A stretch of DNA of 39,572 bases, taken from assembly GCA_035552275.1 (NCBI GenBank), contig DASZLR010000110.1, positions 1 to 39,572 of the forward strand. Reading direction: 5' to 3'. The position numbers and the translations under genes are program-made. The stretch is from DASVLX01 sp035552275 (GTDB taxonomy: Bacteria; Actinomycetota; Actinomycetes; Mycobacteriales; Pseudonocardiaceae). The first letter of the stretch is position 1, and each line of letters opens with the position of its first letter. Below, one piece after another: positions 7,987-16,355 of the stretch. A model generated the notes under the pieces. That model worked only from the letters and a program-made list of their open reading frames with translations. It was not told where the DNA came from and made no database searches.

Positions 7987-7992
7987 TAAACT
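7987..7992 (+). promoter_or_regulatory. Candidate -10 box for hrcA-dnaJ
   Basis: TAAACT fits TANNNT and would give a 5' UTR of about 33 nt holding the AGGAGGT Shine-Dalgarno. A TTGACA follows at 7992-7997, but its matching -10 (GGTACA, 8015-8020) would overlap the Shine-Dalgarno, so the TAAACT reading is preferred. No CIRCE element was found. Confidence 0.3.
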
Positions 7993-8031
7993 TGACATGA
8001 GGCCACTCGACCGGGGTACAGGAGGTGACGA

Positions 8032-9054
8032 GTGAACGCGGACCAGCGCCGGTTCGATGTGTTGCGCGCGATCGTCGCCGACTACGTCTCACACCACGAG
8101 CCGGTGGGCTCCAAGGCTCTGGTGGACCGGCACAACCTCGGAGTCTCCAGCGCCACCGTGCGCAATGACATGGCCTCGCTGGAAGAGGACGGCTACATCG
8201 CGCAGCCGCACACCAGCGCCGGCCGGGTGCCCACCGACAAGGGCTACCGGCTGTTCGTGGACCGGCTGTCCGAGGTCAAGCCGCTGTCCGGGGCCGAGCG
8301 CCGGGCGATCCAGAATTTCCTGGAAGGCGCGCTGGATCTGGACGACGTGCTGCGGCGCAGCGTTCGGCTGCTGGCGCAGCTGACCCGGCAGGTGGCGGTC
8401 GTGCAGTACCCGACCCTGACCCGGTCCACCGTCCGGCACGTCGAGGCCGTGCTGATCACCCCGGCCCGCGTGATGCTCGTGCTCATCACCGACACCGGCC
8501 GGGTCGACCAGCGGATGGTCGATCTCGGCGACGTGTATACCGAGGAGGACGTCGCCCGGCTGCGGTCCGTGCTCAACACCGCGATGGTCGGCGAACGGCT
8601 CCACGACGCCTCGGCCAAGGTCGCCGAGCTGCCCGAACAGGCCCCGGCCGAGCTGCGCGACCTGCTGGTGCGGGCGTGCTCGGTGCTGATCGAGTCGTTG
8701 GTCGAGCATCCCGAAGAACGGCTGGTGTTGGGCGGCACCGCCAACCTGACCCGCAGCGCCACCGACTTCCCCGGTTCGCTGCGCACTGTGTTGGAGGCCC
8801 TGGAGGAGCAGGTGGTGGTGCTGAAGCTGCTCGCCGCCGCGCAGGACTCCAGCACCGTTACGGTGCGCATCGGCGAGGAGAATGAGGCTCAGCAGATGCG
8901 GAGCACTTCGGTGGTGTCGGTCGGCTACGGTCGGGCCGGGAACGTGCTGGGCGGTATGGGCGTTGTCGGACCGACCCGGATGGACTATCCGGGCACGATC
9001 GCCGCCGTCCGCGCGGTGGCCCACTACGTGGGGGACATTCTGGCCGGCCGCTGA
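8032..9054 (+). CDS. hrcA: Heat-inducible transcription repressor HrcA
   Basis: 340 aa. The N-terminal winged helix (RRFDVLRAIVADYVSHHEPVGSKAL, with SSATVRNDMASLEEDGYI) is the HrcA DNA-binding domain; the RPTSAGRVPT-type block appears here as QPHTSAGRVPTDKGYRLFVD. The central and C-terminal parts (VLITDTGRVDQRMVDL, VGYGRAGNVLGGMGVVGPTRMDYPGTIAAVRAVA) complete the GAF-like and dimerisation regions. HrcA represses chaperone genes by binding CIRCE inverted repeats; no CIRCE is visible in this window, so its targets (groEL type) lie elsewhere. GTG 8032 has an AGGAGGT 6-8 nt upstream. dnaJ follows 66 bp later, the usual actinobacterial pair. Confidence 0.97.
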   Translation: MNADQRRFDVLRAIVADYVSHHEPVGSKALVDRHNLGVSSATVRNDMASLEEDGYIAQPHTSAGRVPTDKGYRLFVDRLSEVKPLSGAERRAIQNFLEGALDLDDVLRRSVRLLAQLTRQVAVVQYPTLTRSTVRHVEAVLITPARVMLVLITDTGRVDQRMVDLGDVYTEEDVARLRSVLNTAMVGERLHDASAKVAELPEQAPAELRDLLVRACSVLIESLVEHPEERLVLGGTANLTRSATDFPGSLRTVLEALEEQVVVLKLLAAAQDSSTVTVRIGEENEAQQMRSTSVVSVGYGRAGNVLGGMGVVGPTRMDYPGTIAAVRAVAHYVGDILAGR

Positions 9055-9120
9055 CGTGGACGGCGTAGCAAGGACGAACCGCGGCCGCAACGCGTGTCGC
9101 GGCGGGAGGACTGGAAAACG

Positions 9121-10281
9121 GTGGCGAGGGACTACTACGGCGCACTCGGCGTGAGCCGGGAGGCGACGCCGGACGAGATCAAGCGGGCGTACCGCAAGCT
9201 CGCTCGTGAGCTGCATCCGGACGTCAACCCGGACGCCGGCGCGCAACAGCGGTTTCGCGATGTCACAGCCGCCTACGAGGTGCTGTCCGATCCGCAGAAG
9301 CGGCAGGTCGTGGACCTCGGTGGCGATCCGCTGTCGTCCGGAGGCGGCGGCAACGGCGGGATGCGCGATCCGTTCGCCGGATTCGGTCTCGGCGACATCA
9401 TGGACGCGTTCTTTGGCCAGGCGACCGGGGGGACGACGACCCGCGGTCCGCGCAGCCGGGTGCAGCAGGGCTCGGACGCGCTGATCCGGCTGGCGATGAC
9501 GCTGGAGGAATGCGCCACCGGGGTGACTCGTGAGATCGCGGTCGACACGGCCGTCCTGTGCGACCTGTGCTCCGGCAACGGAACGCGCGAAGGCACCACG
9601 ACCCGCACCTGCGACACCTGCGGGGGACGGGGAGAGATCCAGAGCGTGCAGCGGTCCTTCCTAGGGCAGGTGGTCACCGCTAGGCCGTGTCCGGTATGCC
9701 GGGGCGTCGGCGAGGTGATCCCGGACCCATGTCCGCGCTGCGGCGGCGAAGGACGGGTTCGCGCTCGGCGCACGATCACGGTGAAGATCCCGGCCGGGGT
9801 CGCCGACGGAATGCGGGTCCGGCACGCCGGACAGGCGGAGGTGGGCTCCGGCGGCGGCCCGGCCGGCGATCTGTATGTCGAGGTCGAGGAACTGCCACAC
9901 AGCACCTTCGAGCGTGACGGCGCCGACCTGCACTGCACGCTGCGAGTGCCGATGACGGTCGCCGCCTTGGGCTCGGTGCTGACCCTGGACACGTTGGACG
10001 GCACCGAGGAAGTGGAGATCGAGCCGGGCACGCAGCCCAACACCGAACTGGTGCTCAGCGGCCGCGGCATGCCCAAACTGCGGTCGTCAGGGCGGATCGA
10101 CGGCCGGGGGGCACTACACGTCCACCTCGATGTGGAGATCCCCACGAAGGTCGACGGCCGGCAGGCCGAGCTGCTGCGCGAACTGGCCGAGCTGCGCGGC
10201 GAGGAACAGCCGGAATTGGCGACCATGAACGGCCGCGCCGGCGGGCTGTTCTCCCGGCTGCGATCCCGGCACGGCCGGTGA
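9121..10281 (+). CDS. dnaJ: Chaperone DnaJ (DnaJ2 type)
   Basis: 386 aa Hsp40 co-chaperone that stimulates DnaK ATPase and delivers clients. The J domain (residues about 2-66) contains the LHPDVNP motif; a Gly/Phe region follows (SSGGGGNGG, DPFAGFG). Four CxxCxGxG zinc-binding repeats begin at C147 (CDLCSGNG), C164 (CDTCGGRG), C190 (CPVCRGVG) and C204 (CPRCGGEG). The two C-terminal beta-sandwich substrate-binding domains are complete. The frame opens earlier at 9094, but GTG 9121 gives the canonical ARDYYGALGV start and has GGAGGA 10 nt upstream. Location right after hrcA and before rsmE matches the dnaJ2 locus of M. tuberculosis rather than the dnaK operon copy. Confidence 0.96.
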   Translation: MARDYYGALGVSREATPDEIKRAYRKLARELHPDVNPDAGAQQRFRDVTAAYEVLSDPQKRQVVDLGGDPLSSGGGGNGGMRDPFAGFGLGDIMDAFFGQATGGTTTRGPRSRVQQGSDALIRLAMTLEECATGVTREIAVDTAVLCDLCSGNGTREGTTTRTCDTCGGRGEIQSVQRSFLGQVVTARPCPVCRGVGEVIPDPCPRCGGEGRVRARRTITVKIPAGVADGMRVRHAGQAEVGSGGGPAGDLYVEVEELPHSTFERDGADLHCTLRVPMTVAALGSVLTLDTLDGTEEVEIEPGTQPNTELVLSGRGMPKLRSSGRIDGRGALHVHLDVEIPTKVDGRQAELLRELAELRGEEQPELATMNGRAGGLFSRLRSRHGR

Positions 10282-10311
10282 CCCGGTTGACTCGGCGCCG
10301 GTGAACCTCCG

Positions 10312-11085
10312 GTGACTACCCTGCCGGTTTTTGTGGTCGAACAGTTGCCTGGCGGTCCGGATGCGGTGCTCGACGGCCCCGAGGGCAGGCACGCGGCCAT
10401 CGTGCGGCGACTGGGGCCCGGCGAGCAACTGGTGCTTTCCGACGGACGGGGTGGGCTGGCGCGCTGTGCGGTCGAGGCCACCGAACGGGACACGGTTCGG
10501 CTGTCGGTTCAGCGGCGATGGACTGAGCCGGAACCGCGGCCTCGGGTGATCCTCGCCCAGGCCCTGGTCAAAGGCGACCGCGGCGAACTCGCCGTCGAGC
10601 AGGCCACCGAGGCCGGGATCGACCAAGTGGTCCCCTGGCGGGCTCGGCGCTGCGTGGCCCGATGGGACGACGGCGAGCGCGGCGCGAAGGCCCGAGCGAG
10701 GTGGAGCGGCGCGGTCCTGCAGGCCGCCAAGCAGTCGCGCCGCGCCTGGTTTCCCGAGGTGACCGAGCCGGTCAGCACCGAACGGCTGGCCGAGTTGGCG
10801 GCCAACGCGACGGCGGCCCTGGTGTTGCACGAGTCGGCGGATCGCGGCATCGCCGAACTGGCACTGCCGACGACCGGGGACGTGTTGATCGTGGTCGGGC
10901 CCGAGGGCGGCATCGACGATGACGAACTGATCATGCTCGGTGCGGCCGGCGCCACTGCGGTGCGATTGGGCCCGACGGTGTTGCGCGCGTCCACCGCCGC
11001 TGCGGTCGCCCTGGGAGCGATCGGGGCGCTGACGGGGCGGTGGCGACAGCCTGGCGACAGTGCGGGGCGGCGCGGTGCGGGCTGA
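10312..11085 (+). CDS. rsmE: 16S rRNA (uracil(1498)-N(3))-methyltransferase
   Basis: 257 aa SPOUT-class methyltransferase that methylates N3 of U1498 in the small-subunit rRNA using S-adenosylmethionine. The N-terminal PUA-like part (DGPEGRHAAIVRRLGPGEQLVLSDG) is followed by the trefoil-knot domain with QALVKGDRGELAVEQATEAG, VVGPEGGIDDDEL and RLGPTVLRASTAA, the last two forming the SAM-binding knot. Length is normal for RsmE. It begins 30 bp after dnaJ at GTG 10312 without a clear Shine-Dalgarno and is the last gene before a strong terminator at 11302, so hrcA-dnaJ-rsmE probably form one transcription unit. Confidence 0.95.
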   Translation: MTTLPVFVVEQLPGGPDAVLDGPEGRHAAIVRRLGPGEQLVLSDGRGGLARCAVEATERDTVRLSVQRRWTEPEPRPRVILAQALVKGDRGELAVEQATEAGIDQVVPWRARRCVARWDDGERGAKARARWSGAVLQAAKQSRRAWFPEVTEPVSTERLAELAANATAALVLHESADRGIAELALPTTGDVLIVVGPEGGIDDDELIMLGAAGATAVRLGPTVLRASTAAAVALGAIGALTGRWRQPGDSAGRRGAG

Positions 11086-11301
11086 GACCCGCGTTGATGC
11101 CAGCACTGTTCGGCTGCGGACCGGGCGTTGAGAGCCAGATTTTGCCGAAACATCCATTCAGCGGCTGGCGTCTGGGCCGGCCGACCAGATACGCTATGCC
11201 GCAACGGAGCGCAGGCGACTGGTGACGGGTCCGAGAACAGATCCATTTAGTCGAGTGCGTTCGACAGCTCGCCGGACACCTCCCCCCTCGGTCCGGCGCC
11301 A
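11086..11301. other. Non-coding stretch after rsmE
   Basis: About 216 bp between rsmE and its terminator. No ORF with family-like sequence, tRNA or repeat was recognised. The distance from the stop codon to the terminator is unusually long for this window, so a 3' UTR or a small RNA ending at the terminator is possible but unsupported. Confidence 0.4.
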
Positions 11302-11354
11302 GCTGCGCGGCGGTGAAGTGACCCCCAGACTTCACCGCCGCGCAGCGTCTTTTT
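11302..11354 (+). terminator. Strong intrinsic terminator after rsmE
   Basis: Perfect 18-bp stem: 11302-11319 (GCTGCGCGGCGGTGAAGT) pairs with 11329-11346, with a 9-nt loop (11320-11328). A T-tract (GTCTTTTT) follows directly, ending at 11354. This is a textbook rho-independent terminator on the plus strand, separating the hrcA operon from the HIT/phoH unit. There is no A-tract on the left side, so it looks one-directional. Confidence 0.93.
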
Positions 11355-11395
11355 CGGGGTTTGTCACCATTCCAGTCAGGTAGCGAGGTGTGCGA

Positions 11396-11401
11396 TAGCC
11401 T
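11396..11401 (+). promoter_or_regulatory. -10 box TAGCCT for a leaderless HIT mRNA
   Basis: TAGCCT fits TANNNT and ends 7 nt before ATG 11409; no Shine-Dalgarno is present. It lies just after the rsmE terminator. Confidence 0.5.
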
Positions 11402-11408
11402 GCGCCCC

Positions 11409-11768
11409 ATGACCGCGGCCGACTGCCTGTTCTGCAAGATCGTCGCCGGCGAGATTCCGGCGACCGTGGTGCGCGAGACGCCGCGCACGCTGGCGTTCCG
11501 AGACATCAACCCGCAGGCCGCCGTGCACGTTCTGGTGGTTCCCAAGGAACACCACGAGGACGCGAGGACGCTGGCCATGGCCGAGCCGCAACTGCTCGCC
11601 GACGTGCTCGTCGCGGGCACCGAGGTCGCCAAAGCGGAGGGAATCGCCGAGAGCGGTTACCGGATCGTGTTCAACACCGGCCCCGACGCCGGTCGGACGG
11701 TGTTCCACGCCCACCTGCATGTTCTCGGCGGGGAGCAACTCGGCCACTTCGGACGTCACGGAGCGTGA
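11409..11768 (+). CDS. HIT-family nucleotide hydrolase (HinT-like)
   Basis: 119 aa. The N-terminal CLFCKIVAGEIPA block and the histidine triad HAHLHVLGG near residues 100-108 place it in the HinT branch, which hydrolyses adenosine phosphoramidates and related AMP-lysine compounds. CLFC carries the two Cys of the variant zinc site seen in many bacterial HinT proteins. Start at ATG 11409 rather than the upstream frame opening at 11361, because the family begins at this point and a -10 box sits directly before it. It is 125 bp ahead of phoH, with a possible phoH -10 box (TAGCAT) at 11823-11828. Confidence 0.93.
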   Translation: MTAADCLFCKIVAGEIPATVVRETPRTLAFRDINPQAAVHVLVVPKEHHEDARTLAMAEPQLLADVLVAGTEVAKAEGIAESGYRIVFNTGPDAGRTVFHAHLHVLGGEQLGHFGRHGA

Positions 11769-11893
11769 GCATAGAGATGAAGTCCAGTCGCGTTCTCCGG
11801 TGCGCGGTGCCGGTTCGGGCGGCTAGCATCGAGGTACTGGCGCACCAACAGGTCGAGACAGCGCGAAAGCGCAGGAAGTAGGCCCGAGAGCAC

Positions 11894-13018
11894 GTGGCCG
11901 GCACCATACAGGGTGGGGCTGCCCGACCCGCGGATCTGCGGTCGAAGGCCACCACGAAAGCCCCGTCGGGGGGCGGTAACGGATCTTCGCGGGAAGGCTC
12001 GTCCGAACAGGGTGCTGAGGCCGCGTCATCGCGGTTCGCCGTGCCTGACACGGCCGTGCTCGCCCTGCTGGGTTCGCGAGACGAGAATCTTCGTGTCGTG
12101 GAACAGCTACTGGCGGCCGATGTGCACGTGCGCGGCAACGAGGTGACACTGTCTGGTTCGTCCGCCGATGTGGCGTTCGCGGAGCGCGTGTTCACCGAGC
12201 TGATCACCCTCGCCGAACGCGGCCAGCAGGTCGGCCCAGACACCGTGCGGCGAGCGGTCGCGATGCTGTCCGCCGGCGGCGAATCGCCAGCCGATGTGCT
12301 GAGCCTGGACATCATCTCCAGGCGCGGCCGCACGATCAGGCCCAAGACGCTCAACCAGAAGCACTACGTGGACGCCATCGACGCGCACACGATCGTCTTC
12401 GGCATCGGGCCGGCCGGCACCGGAAAGACCTACCTGGCGATGGCCAAGGCGGTCGCGGCGTTGCAGGCCAAGCAGGTCAACCGGATCATCCTGACCAGAC
12501 CGGCGGTGGAGGCCGGCGAGCGGCTCGGCTACCTGCCCGGCACGCTCTACGAGAAGATCGATCCGTACCTGCGGCCACTGTACGACGCGTTGCACGACAT
12601 GATCGACCCCGAGTCGATTCCGCGGCTGACCCAGGCCGGCACCATCGAAGTGGCCCCGCTGGCCTACATGCGAGGCCGGTCGCTCAATGACGCGTTCATC
12701 ATTCTGGACGAGGCACAGAACACCACGCCGGAACAGATGAAGATGTTCCTGACCCGGCTGGGGTTCGGTTCGAAGATCGTGGTGACCGGTGATATCACCC
12801 AGGTCGACCTGCCCGACGGGCAGCGCAGCGGCCTGCGAGTGGTCCGGGAGATCCTCGCCGATGTGGACGATGTGCACTTCGCCACGCTGACCAGCCAGGA
12901 CGTCGTACGGCATCGGCTGGTCGGCAACATCGTGGATGCCTACGACCGCTGGCACGCCCGCCAGGACGGCCTGGAGGGACACGGTGACACGTGGCCAACC
13001 GGCCGTCGGGGACGATAG
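11894..13018 (+). CDS. phoH: PhoH-like ATPase
   Basis: 374 aa. A Gly/Ser-rich N-terminus of about 45 residues and a KH-like region (residues about 50-125) precede the ATPase core. Walker A is GPAGTGKTY, with LTRPAVEAGERLGYLPG following, and Walker B is FIILDEAQNTTPEQMK; VVTGDITQVDLP completes the superfamily 1-type signature. PhoH proteins are RNA-linked ATPases or helicases, and their fixed position next to ybeY and era points to a role in rRNA or mRNA processing. The GTG at 11894 was used; the exact start is uncertain because the first 45 residues are low-complexity. ybeY begins 4 bp after the stop. Confidence 0.92.
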   Translation: MAGTIQGGAARPADLRSKATTKAPSGGGNGSSREGSSEQGAEAASSRFAVPDTAVLALLGSRDENLRVVEQLLAADVHVRGNEVTLSGSSADVAFAERVFTELITLAERGQQVGPDTVRRAVAMLSAGGESPADVLSLDIISRRGRTIRPKTLNQKHYVDAIDAHTIVFGIGPAGTGKTYLAMAKAVAALQAKQVNRIILTRPAVEAGERLGYLPGTLYEKIDPYLRPLYDALHDMIDPESIPRLTQAGTIEVAPLAYMRGRSLNDAFIILDEAQNTTPEQMKMFLTRLGFGSKIVVTGDITQVDLPDGQRSGLRVVREILADVDDVHFATLTSQDVVRHRLVGNIVDAYDRWHARQDGLEGHGDTWPTGRRGR

Positions 13019-13022
13019 GGCC

Positions 13023-13589
13023 GTGAGTATCGAGATCGCCAACGAGTCGGGCATCGGGGTCGACGAGACGTCCATTGTCGCCGCGGCACGGTTCACGCTG
13101 GATCGGATGAGCGTGAGCCCGCTGGCCGAGCTGTCCGTGCTGCTCGTGGACCTGGACGTGATGTCCGATCTGCACGAACGGTGGATGGACCTGGAAGGCC
13201 CCACCGATGTCATGGCGTTCCCCATGGACGAGTTGGACTCGGCCCGCCGGCCGGACGCGGCCGACGCGGGCCCGGCGCTGCTCGGCGACATCGTGCTGTG
13301 CCCGACGTTCGCCCGGGAACAGGCTCGCCAGGCCGGCCATGGCCTGTTGGACGAACTGCACCTGCTCACCGTGCACGGTGTGCTGCACCTGCTCGGCTAC
13401 GACCATGGCGAGCCGGCCGAGGAACGCGAGATGTTCACCTTGCAGAAGCGGATCCTCACCGATTTCCATGCCGCTCGGGCGGAAGCCGCGCGCCGGGCCG
13501 TCCAGCGCAGCGCCGACGACAAGGTGCTCGGGGCGGTAGGTCTGGACGGCTCCGTTGCCGCGCCGGCCGCCGAATCACCGGACGAGTAG
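13023..13589 (+). CDS. ybeY: Endoribonuclease YbeY (rRNA maturation factor)
   Basis: 188 aa. The zinc-binding signature HGVLHLLGYDH is intact near residue 120, supplying the three catalytic histidines; the upstream GPTDVMAFPMDE block is also typical. YbeY trims the 16S rRNA 3' end and takes part in ribosome quality control. The C-terminal ~40 residues (Ala-rich, after RAEAARRAVQR) extend beyond many family members and look disordered. Start at GTG 13023, in the phoH-ybeY-corC-era cluster with only 4 and 8 bp to its neighbours, so co-transcription is likely. Confidence 0.95.
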   Translation: MSIEIANESGIGVDETSIVAAARFTLDRMSVSPLAELSVLLVDLDVMSDLHERWMDLEGPTDVMAFPMDELDSARRPDAADAGPALLGDIVLCPTFAREQARQAGHGLLDELHLLTVHGVLHLLGYDHGEPAEEREMFTLQKRILTDFHAARAEAARRAVQRSADDKVLGAVGLDGSVAAPAAESPDE

Positions 13590-13597
13590 GGGAATCC

Positions 13598-14932
13598 GTG
13601 GCCGGAACGCCGGCGGACTCTGCCTTGCTGCTGGTCCTGGCGGTCGTGGGGGTGCTCGCCGCCGGGATGTTCGGCTGCGCTGACGCCGCGTTGTCGGCGG
13701 TGTCTCGGGCCCGGGTCGAGGAACTGGTGCGCGAGGGCCGCGCCGGCGCCCGGCAGTTGGCGGCGGTGGTCGCCGACCGGCCCCGGCATATCAACCTGCT
13801 GTTGCTGTTGCGACTGGTGTGTGAGCTGTCCGCGACCGTGCTTGTCACGGCGGAGTGCGTGCGGCTGATCAGGCCCGGCTGGCTTGCTGTGCTCGTCGCG
13901 GCCGTCGGCATGGTGGTGGTGTCGTACGTGTTGGTCGGTGTCGGCCCGCGCACGGTCGGCCGGCAGCATCCCTACTCGATCGGGCTGCTCGCCGCCGGGC
14001 CGGTGCGGGTGCTGGGTTTCGTGCTCGGGCCGCTGTCCCGGCTGCTGATCCGGGTCGGCAACGCGATCACGCCCGGTCGCGGATTTCGCGAGGGTCCGTT
14101 CTCCACCGAGGTCGAGCTGCGCGAACTGGTCGACCTGGCCGGTGAGCGTGGAGTCGTGGACGAGGGCGAGCGCGAGATGATCCACTCCGTCTTCGAGCTG
14201 GGCGACACCATCGCCCGTGAGGTGATGGTGCCGCGCACCGAGATCGTCTGGATCGAGCGGACCAAGACCGCCCGGCAGGGGTTGACTCTGTCGCTGCGAT
14301 CCGGTTTCACCCGGTTGCCGGTGATCGGCGAGACCGTTGACGACGTGGTGGGCGTGGTGAATCTCAAGGACCTGGCCCGCAGCACGGTGGACGACGGGGA
14401 GCCGTCGCGTTCGGTGGCCGACATCATGGGCGTGCCGACTTTCGTGCCCGACACCAAGCGGCTTGATGAGCTGCTGGAGGACATGCAGCGGGATCGCACC
14501 CACCTGGCGATCGTGATCGACGAGTACGGCGGCACGGCCGGCCTGGTGACGATCGAGGACATCCTCGAGGAGATCGTCGGTGAGATCACCGACGAGTCCG
14601 ACACCGATGACCGGCCGCCGGTCGAGCACCTTGACGATGGCAAGATCAGGGTGAGTTCCCGGTTGCAGACTGAGGATCTAGGTGAGCTGTTCGACGTCGA
14701 ACTGGACGACGAGGACGTCGAGACCGTCGGCGGCCTGCTCGCTCAGCAGTTGGGTCGAGTGCCGCTGCCGGGCGCCGAGGCGGAGATCGCCGGCCTGCGG
14801 CTGCGGGCCGAGGGTGGCAAGGACCGCCGGGGCCGGATGCGCATCACATCGGTGCTGGTCTGGCCGGTGCCGGACCGCAAGCGTGCGGCGCAGACCCCGG
14901 TCGGCACGGAAGGGAGCACGGAGCGTGGCTGA
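13598..14932 (+). CDS. CorC/HlyC-family membrane protein (DUF21 - CBS pair - transporter-associated domain)
   Basis: 444 aa. The N-terminal DUF21 domain has three or four membrane segments (LLLVLAVVGVLAAGMFG, WLAVLVAAVGMVVVSYVLVGV and others). A CBS pair follows from about residue 205 (REVMVPRTEIVWIE, GFTRLPVIGETVDDVVGVVNLKDL, DEYGGTAGLVTIEDILEEIVGEI), and the C-terminal CorC_HlyC domain ends the protein. Relatives are linked to Mg2+/Co2+ efflux and are often labelled hemolysin-like, which has no support as a function. GTG 13598 was chosen because the membrane domain starts there; the upstream in-frame region overlaps ybeY. The stop overlaps the next gene by 8 nt. Confidence 0.92.
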   Translation: MAGTPADSALLLVLAVVGVLAAGMFGCADAALSAVSRARVEELVREGRAGARQLAAVVADRPRHINLLLLLRLVCELSATVLVTAECVRLIRPGWLAVLVAAVGMVVVSYVLVGVGPRTVGRQHPYSIGLLAAGPVRVLGFVLGPLSRLLIRVGNAITPGRGFREGPFSTEVELRELVDLAGERGVVDEGEREMIHSVFELGDTIAREVMVPRTEIVWIERTKTARQGLTLSLRSGFTRLPVIGETVDDVVGVVNLKDLARSTVDDGEPSRSVADIMGVPTFVPDTKRLDELLEDMQRDRTHLAIVIDEYGGTAGLVTIEDILEEIVGEITDESDTDDRPPVEHLDDGKIRVSSRLQTEDLGELFDVELDDEDVETVGGLLAQQLGRVPLPGAEAEIAGLRLRAEGGKDRRGRMRITSVLVWPVPDRKRAAQTPVGTEGSTERG

Positions 14933-15278
14933 GTTGGACGCCACTGGACTGGATGCCGAGGACGCGAAGATCGTGGCTCTGGCGCGGTCCGCCCGCGCCC
15001 GGACCGGTGCGGCGGAAGGTGCCGCTGTCCGGGACACCGACGGCCGCACCTACGCGGCCTGCACCGTCGGGCTGCCGTCGCTTCGGCTGACCGCGTTGCA
15101 GGCGGCGGTGTCCGCGGCCGTCGCCAGCGGCGCGGAAGGACTTGAGGCCGCCGCCGTGGTCACCACGGCCGACGGGGTGTCCGGGCCGTCGGTCGCTGCA
15201 GTGCGGGACCTGGGCGCCAGGGCTGTGGTGTTCCGCGCCGATCCGGCCGGCATGGTGGTCGACCGGCTCGTGCCCTGA
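14925..15278 (+). CDS. Cytidine-deaminase-fold protein with degenerate active site
   Basis: 117 aa. The overall pattern follows short cytidine deaminases: RSARARTGAAEGAAVRDTDGRTYAA at the N-terminus, an alternating strand/helix core, and VVTTADGVSGPSVAAVRDLG near the end. Both zinc motifs are missing: the (C/H)AE segment reads LQAAVSAA and the PCxxC segment reads GPSVAAVRD. No residue that could hold the catalytic zinc remains, so this is a predicted pseudoenzyme. The same gene position (between corC and era) is occupied by Rv2365c in M. tuberculosis. GTG 14925 overlaps the corC stop by 8 nt and era starts 20 bp downstream, so it is embedded in the operon. Function unknown. Confidence 0.8.
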   Translation: MAELDATGLDAEDAKIVALARSARARTGAAEGAAVRDTDGRTYAACTVGLPSLRLTALQAAVSAAVASGAEGLEAAAVVTTADGVSGPSVAAVRDLGARAVVFRADPAGMVVDRLVP

Positions 15279-15298
15279 CCGACTGGCAGGATGGGCCG

Positions 15299-16207
15299 AT
15301 GACCAGCGACCCAACGGAGCACCGATCGGGCTTCGCGTGCTTTGTCGGCCGACCCAACGCCGGCAAGTCCACGTTGATGAACGCCTTGGTCGGCACCAAG
15401 GTCGCGATCACCTCGGACAAGCCGCAGACCACCCGGCACGCGATTCGCGGCCTGGTACACCGGCCGGACGCGCAACTGATCATCGTGGACACCCCTGGAC
15501 TGCACCGGCCGCGCACTCTGTTGGGGCAGCGGCTCAACGACGTGGTTCGGGAGACCTGGTCCGAGGTGGACGTCGTCGGATTCTGCGTCCCGGCGGATCA
15601 ACAGATCGGGCCGGGGGACAAGTTCATCGCGGCGGAACTGGCGAAGGTCGCTCGACACACGCCGGTGGTCGGCCTCGTCACCAAGACGGATCTCGTATCG
15701 CAGCAGCGGGTCGCGGAACAGTTGGTGGCATTGCAGGACACCATGGATTTCGCTGATCTGGTACCGGTGTCGGCTGTCGACGGTTACCAGGTCGACTTGC
15801 TCACTGATGTGCTCATCTCCCACCTCCCGCCCGGGCCGGCGCTGTACCCCGACGGCGAGCTGACCGACGAGCCGGAGACGACGCTGGTGGCCGAGTTGGT
15901 CCGGGAGGCCGCTTTGGACGGTGTGCGGGACGAGTTGCCGCACTCGATCGCCGTCACCGTGGAGGAGATGCGTCCCCGCGAAGGCCGTGACGACCTGATC
16001 GACATCTATGCCGAGCTGTTCGTGGAGCGGCCCAGCCAGAAGGCGATCGTGCTCGGCCGTGGCGGCGAACGGCTGAAGCAGGTCGGCTCGGAGGCCCGTC
16101 GACAGATCGAGGCGTTGTTGGGCACCAAGGTCTATCTGGACCTGCACGTCAAGGTGGCCAAGGACTGGCAGCGCGACCCGAAGCAGCTTCGCCGGCTCGG
16201 TTTCTGA
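15299..16207 (+). CDS. era: Ribosome-assembly GTPase Era
   Basis: 302 aa. The G domain has G1 GRPNAGKST, the switch with TSDKPQTTRHAIRG, G3 DTPGL and G4 TKTD; the C-terminal KH domain contains VILGRGGERLKQVGSEAR followed by the conserved V-Y-L-D-L-H-V-K-V end. Era binds the 3' end of 16S rRNA during 30S maturation, which fits the neighbouring ybeY. Start at ATG 15299. The era end is followed by 148 bp with no terminator; a short hairpin CGGGT/ACCCG lies around 16234-16249 without a T-tract. Confidence 0.96.
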   Translation: MTSDPTEHRSGFACFVGRPNAGKSTLMNALVGTKVAITSDKPQTTRHAIRGLVHRPDAQLIIVDTPGLHRPRTLLGQRLNDVVRETWSEVDVVGFCVPADQQIGPGDKFIAAELAKVARHTPVVGLVTKTDLVSQQRVAEQLVALQDTMDFADLVPVSAVDGYQVDLLTDVLISHLPPGPALYPDGELTDEPETTLVAELVREAALDGVRDELPHSIAVTVEEMRPREGRDDLIDIYAELFVERPSQKAIVLGRGGERLKQVGSEARRQIEALLGTKVYLDLHVKVAKDWQRDPKQLRRLGF

Positions 16208-16268
16208 CCAGCATCTGACACCGAGGTCTCTTTTCGGGTTTCTCACCCGATCGCGCAGTGGTGCGCGG

Positions 16269-16274
16269 TACGCT
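16269..16274 (+). promoter_or_regulatory. Candidate -10 box TACGCT for the RDD gene
   Basis: TACGCT fits TANNNT, about 80 nt before GTG 16356. No convincing -35 was seen. Confidence 0.3.
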
Positions 16275-16355
16275 CCGCTCCAGCTTGATCGCCGTTGTGC
16301 CGCATGGCCGCCGGTGATCACGATGCCCGCAGCCAAACTTCGAGAGGTGACCTTC

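Noticed and set aside
11040..11225. 61-aa ORF after rsmE
   Set aside because: Begins inside rsmE, has no ribosome site and no recognisable sequence; treated as non-coding.
16234..16249. CGGGT/ACCCG hairpin after era as a terminator
   Set aside because: 5-bp stem without a T-tract; too weak.
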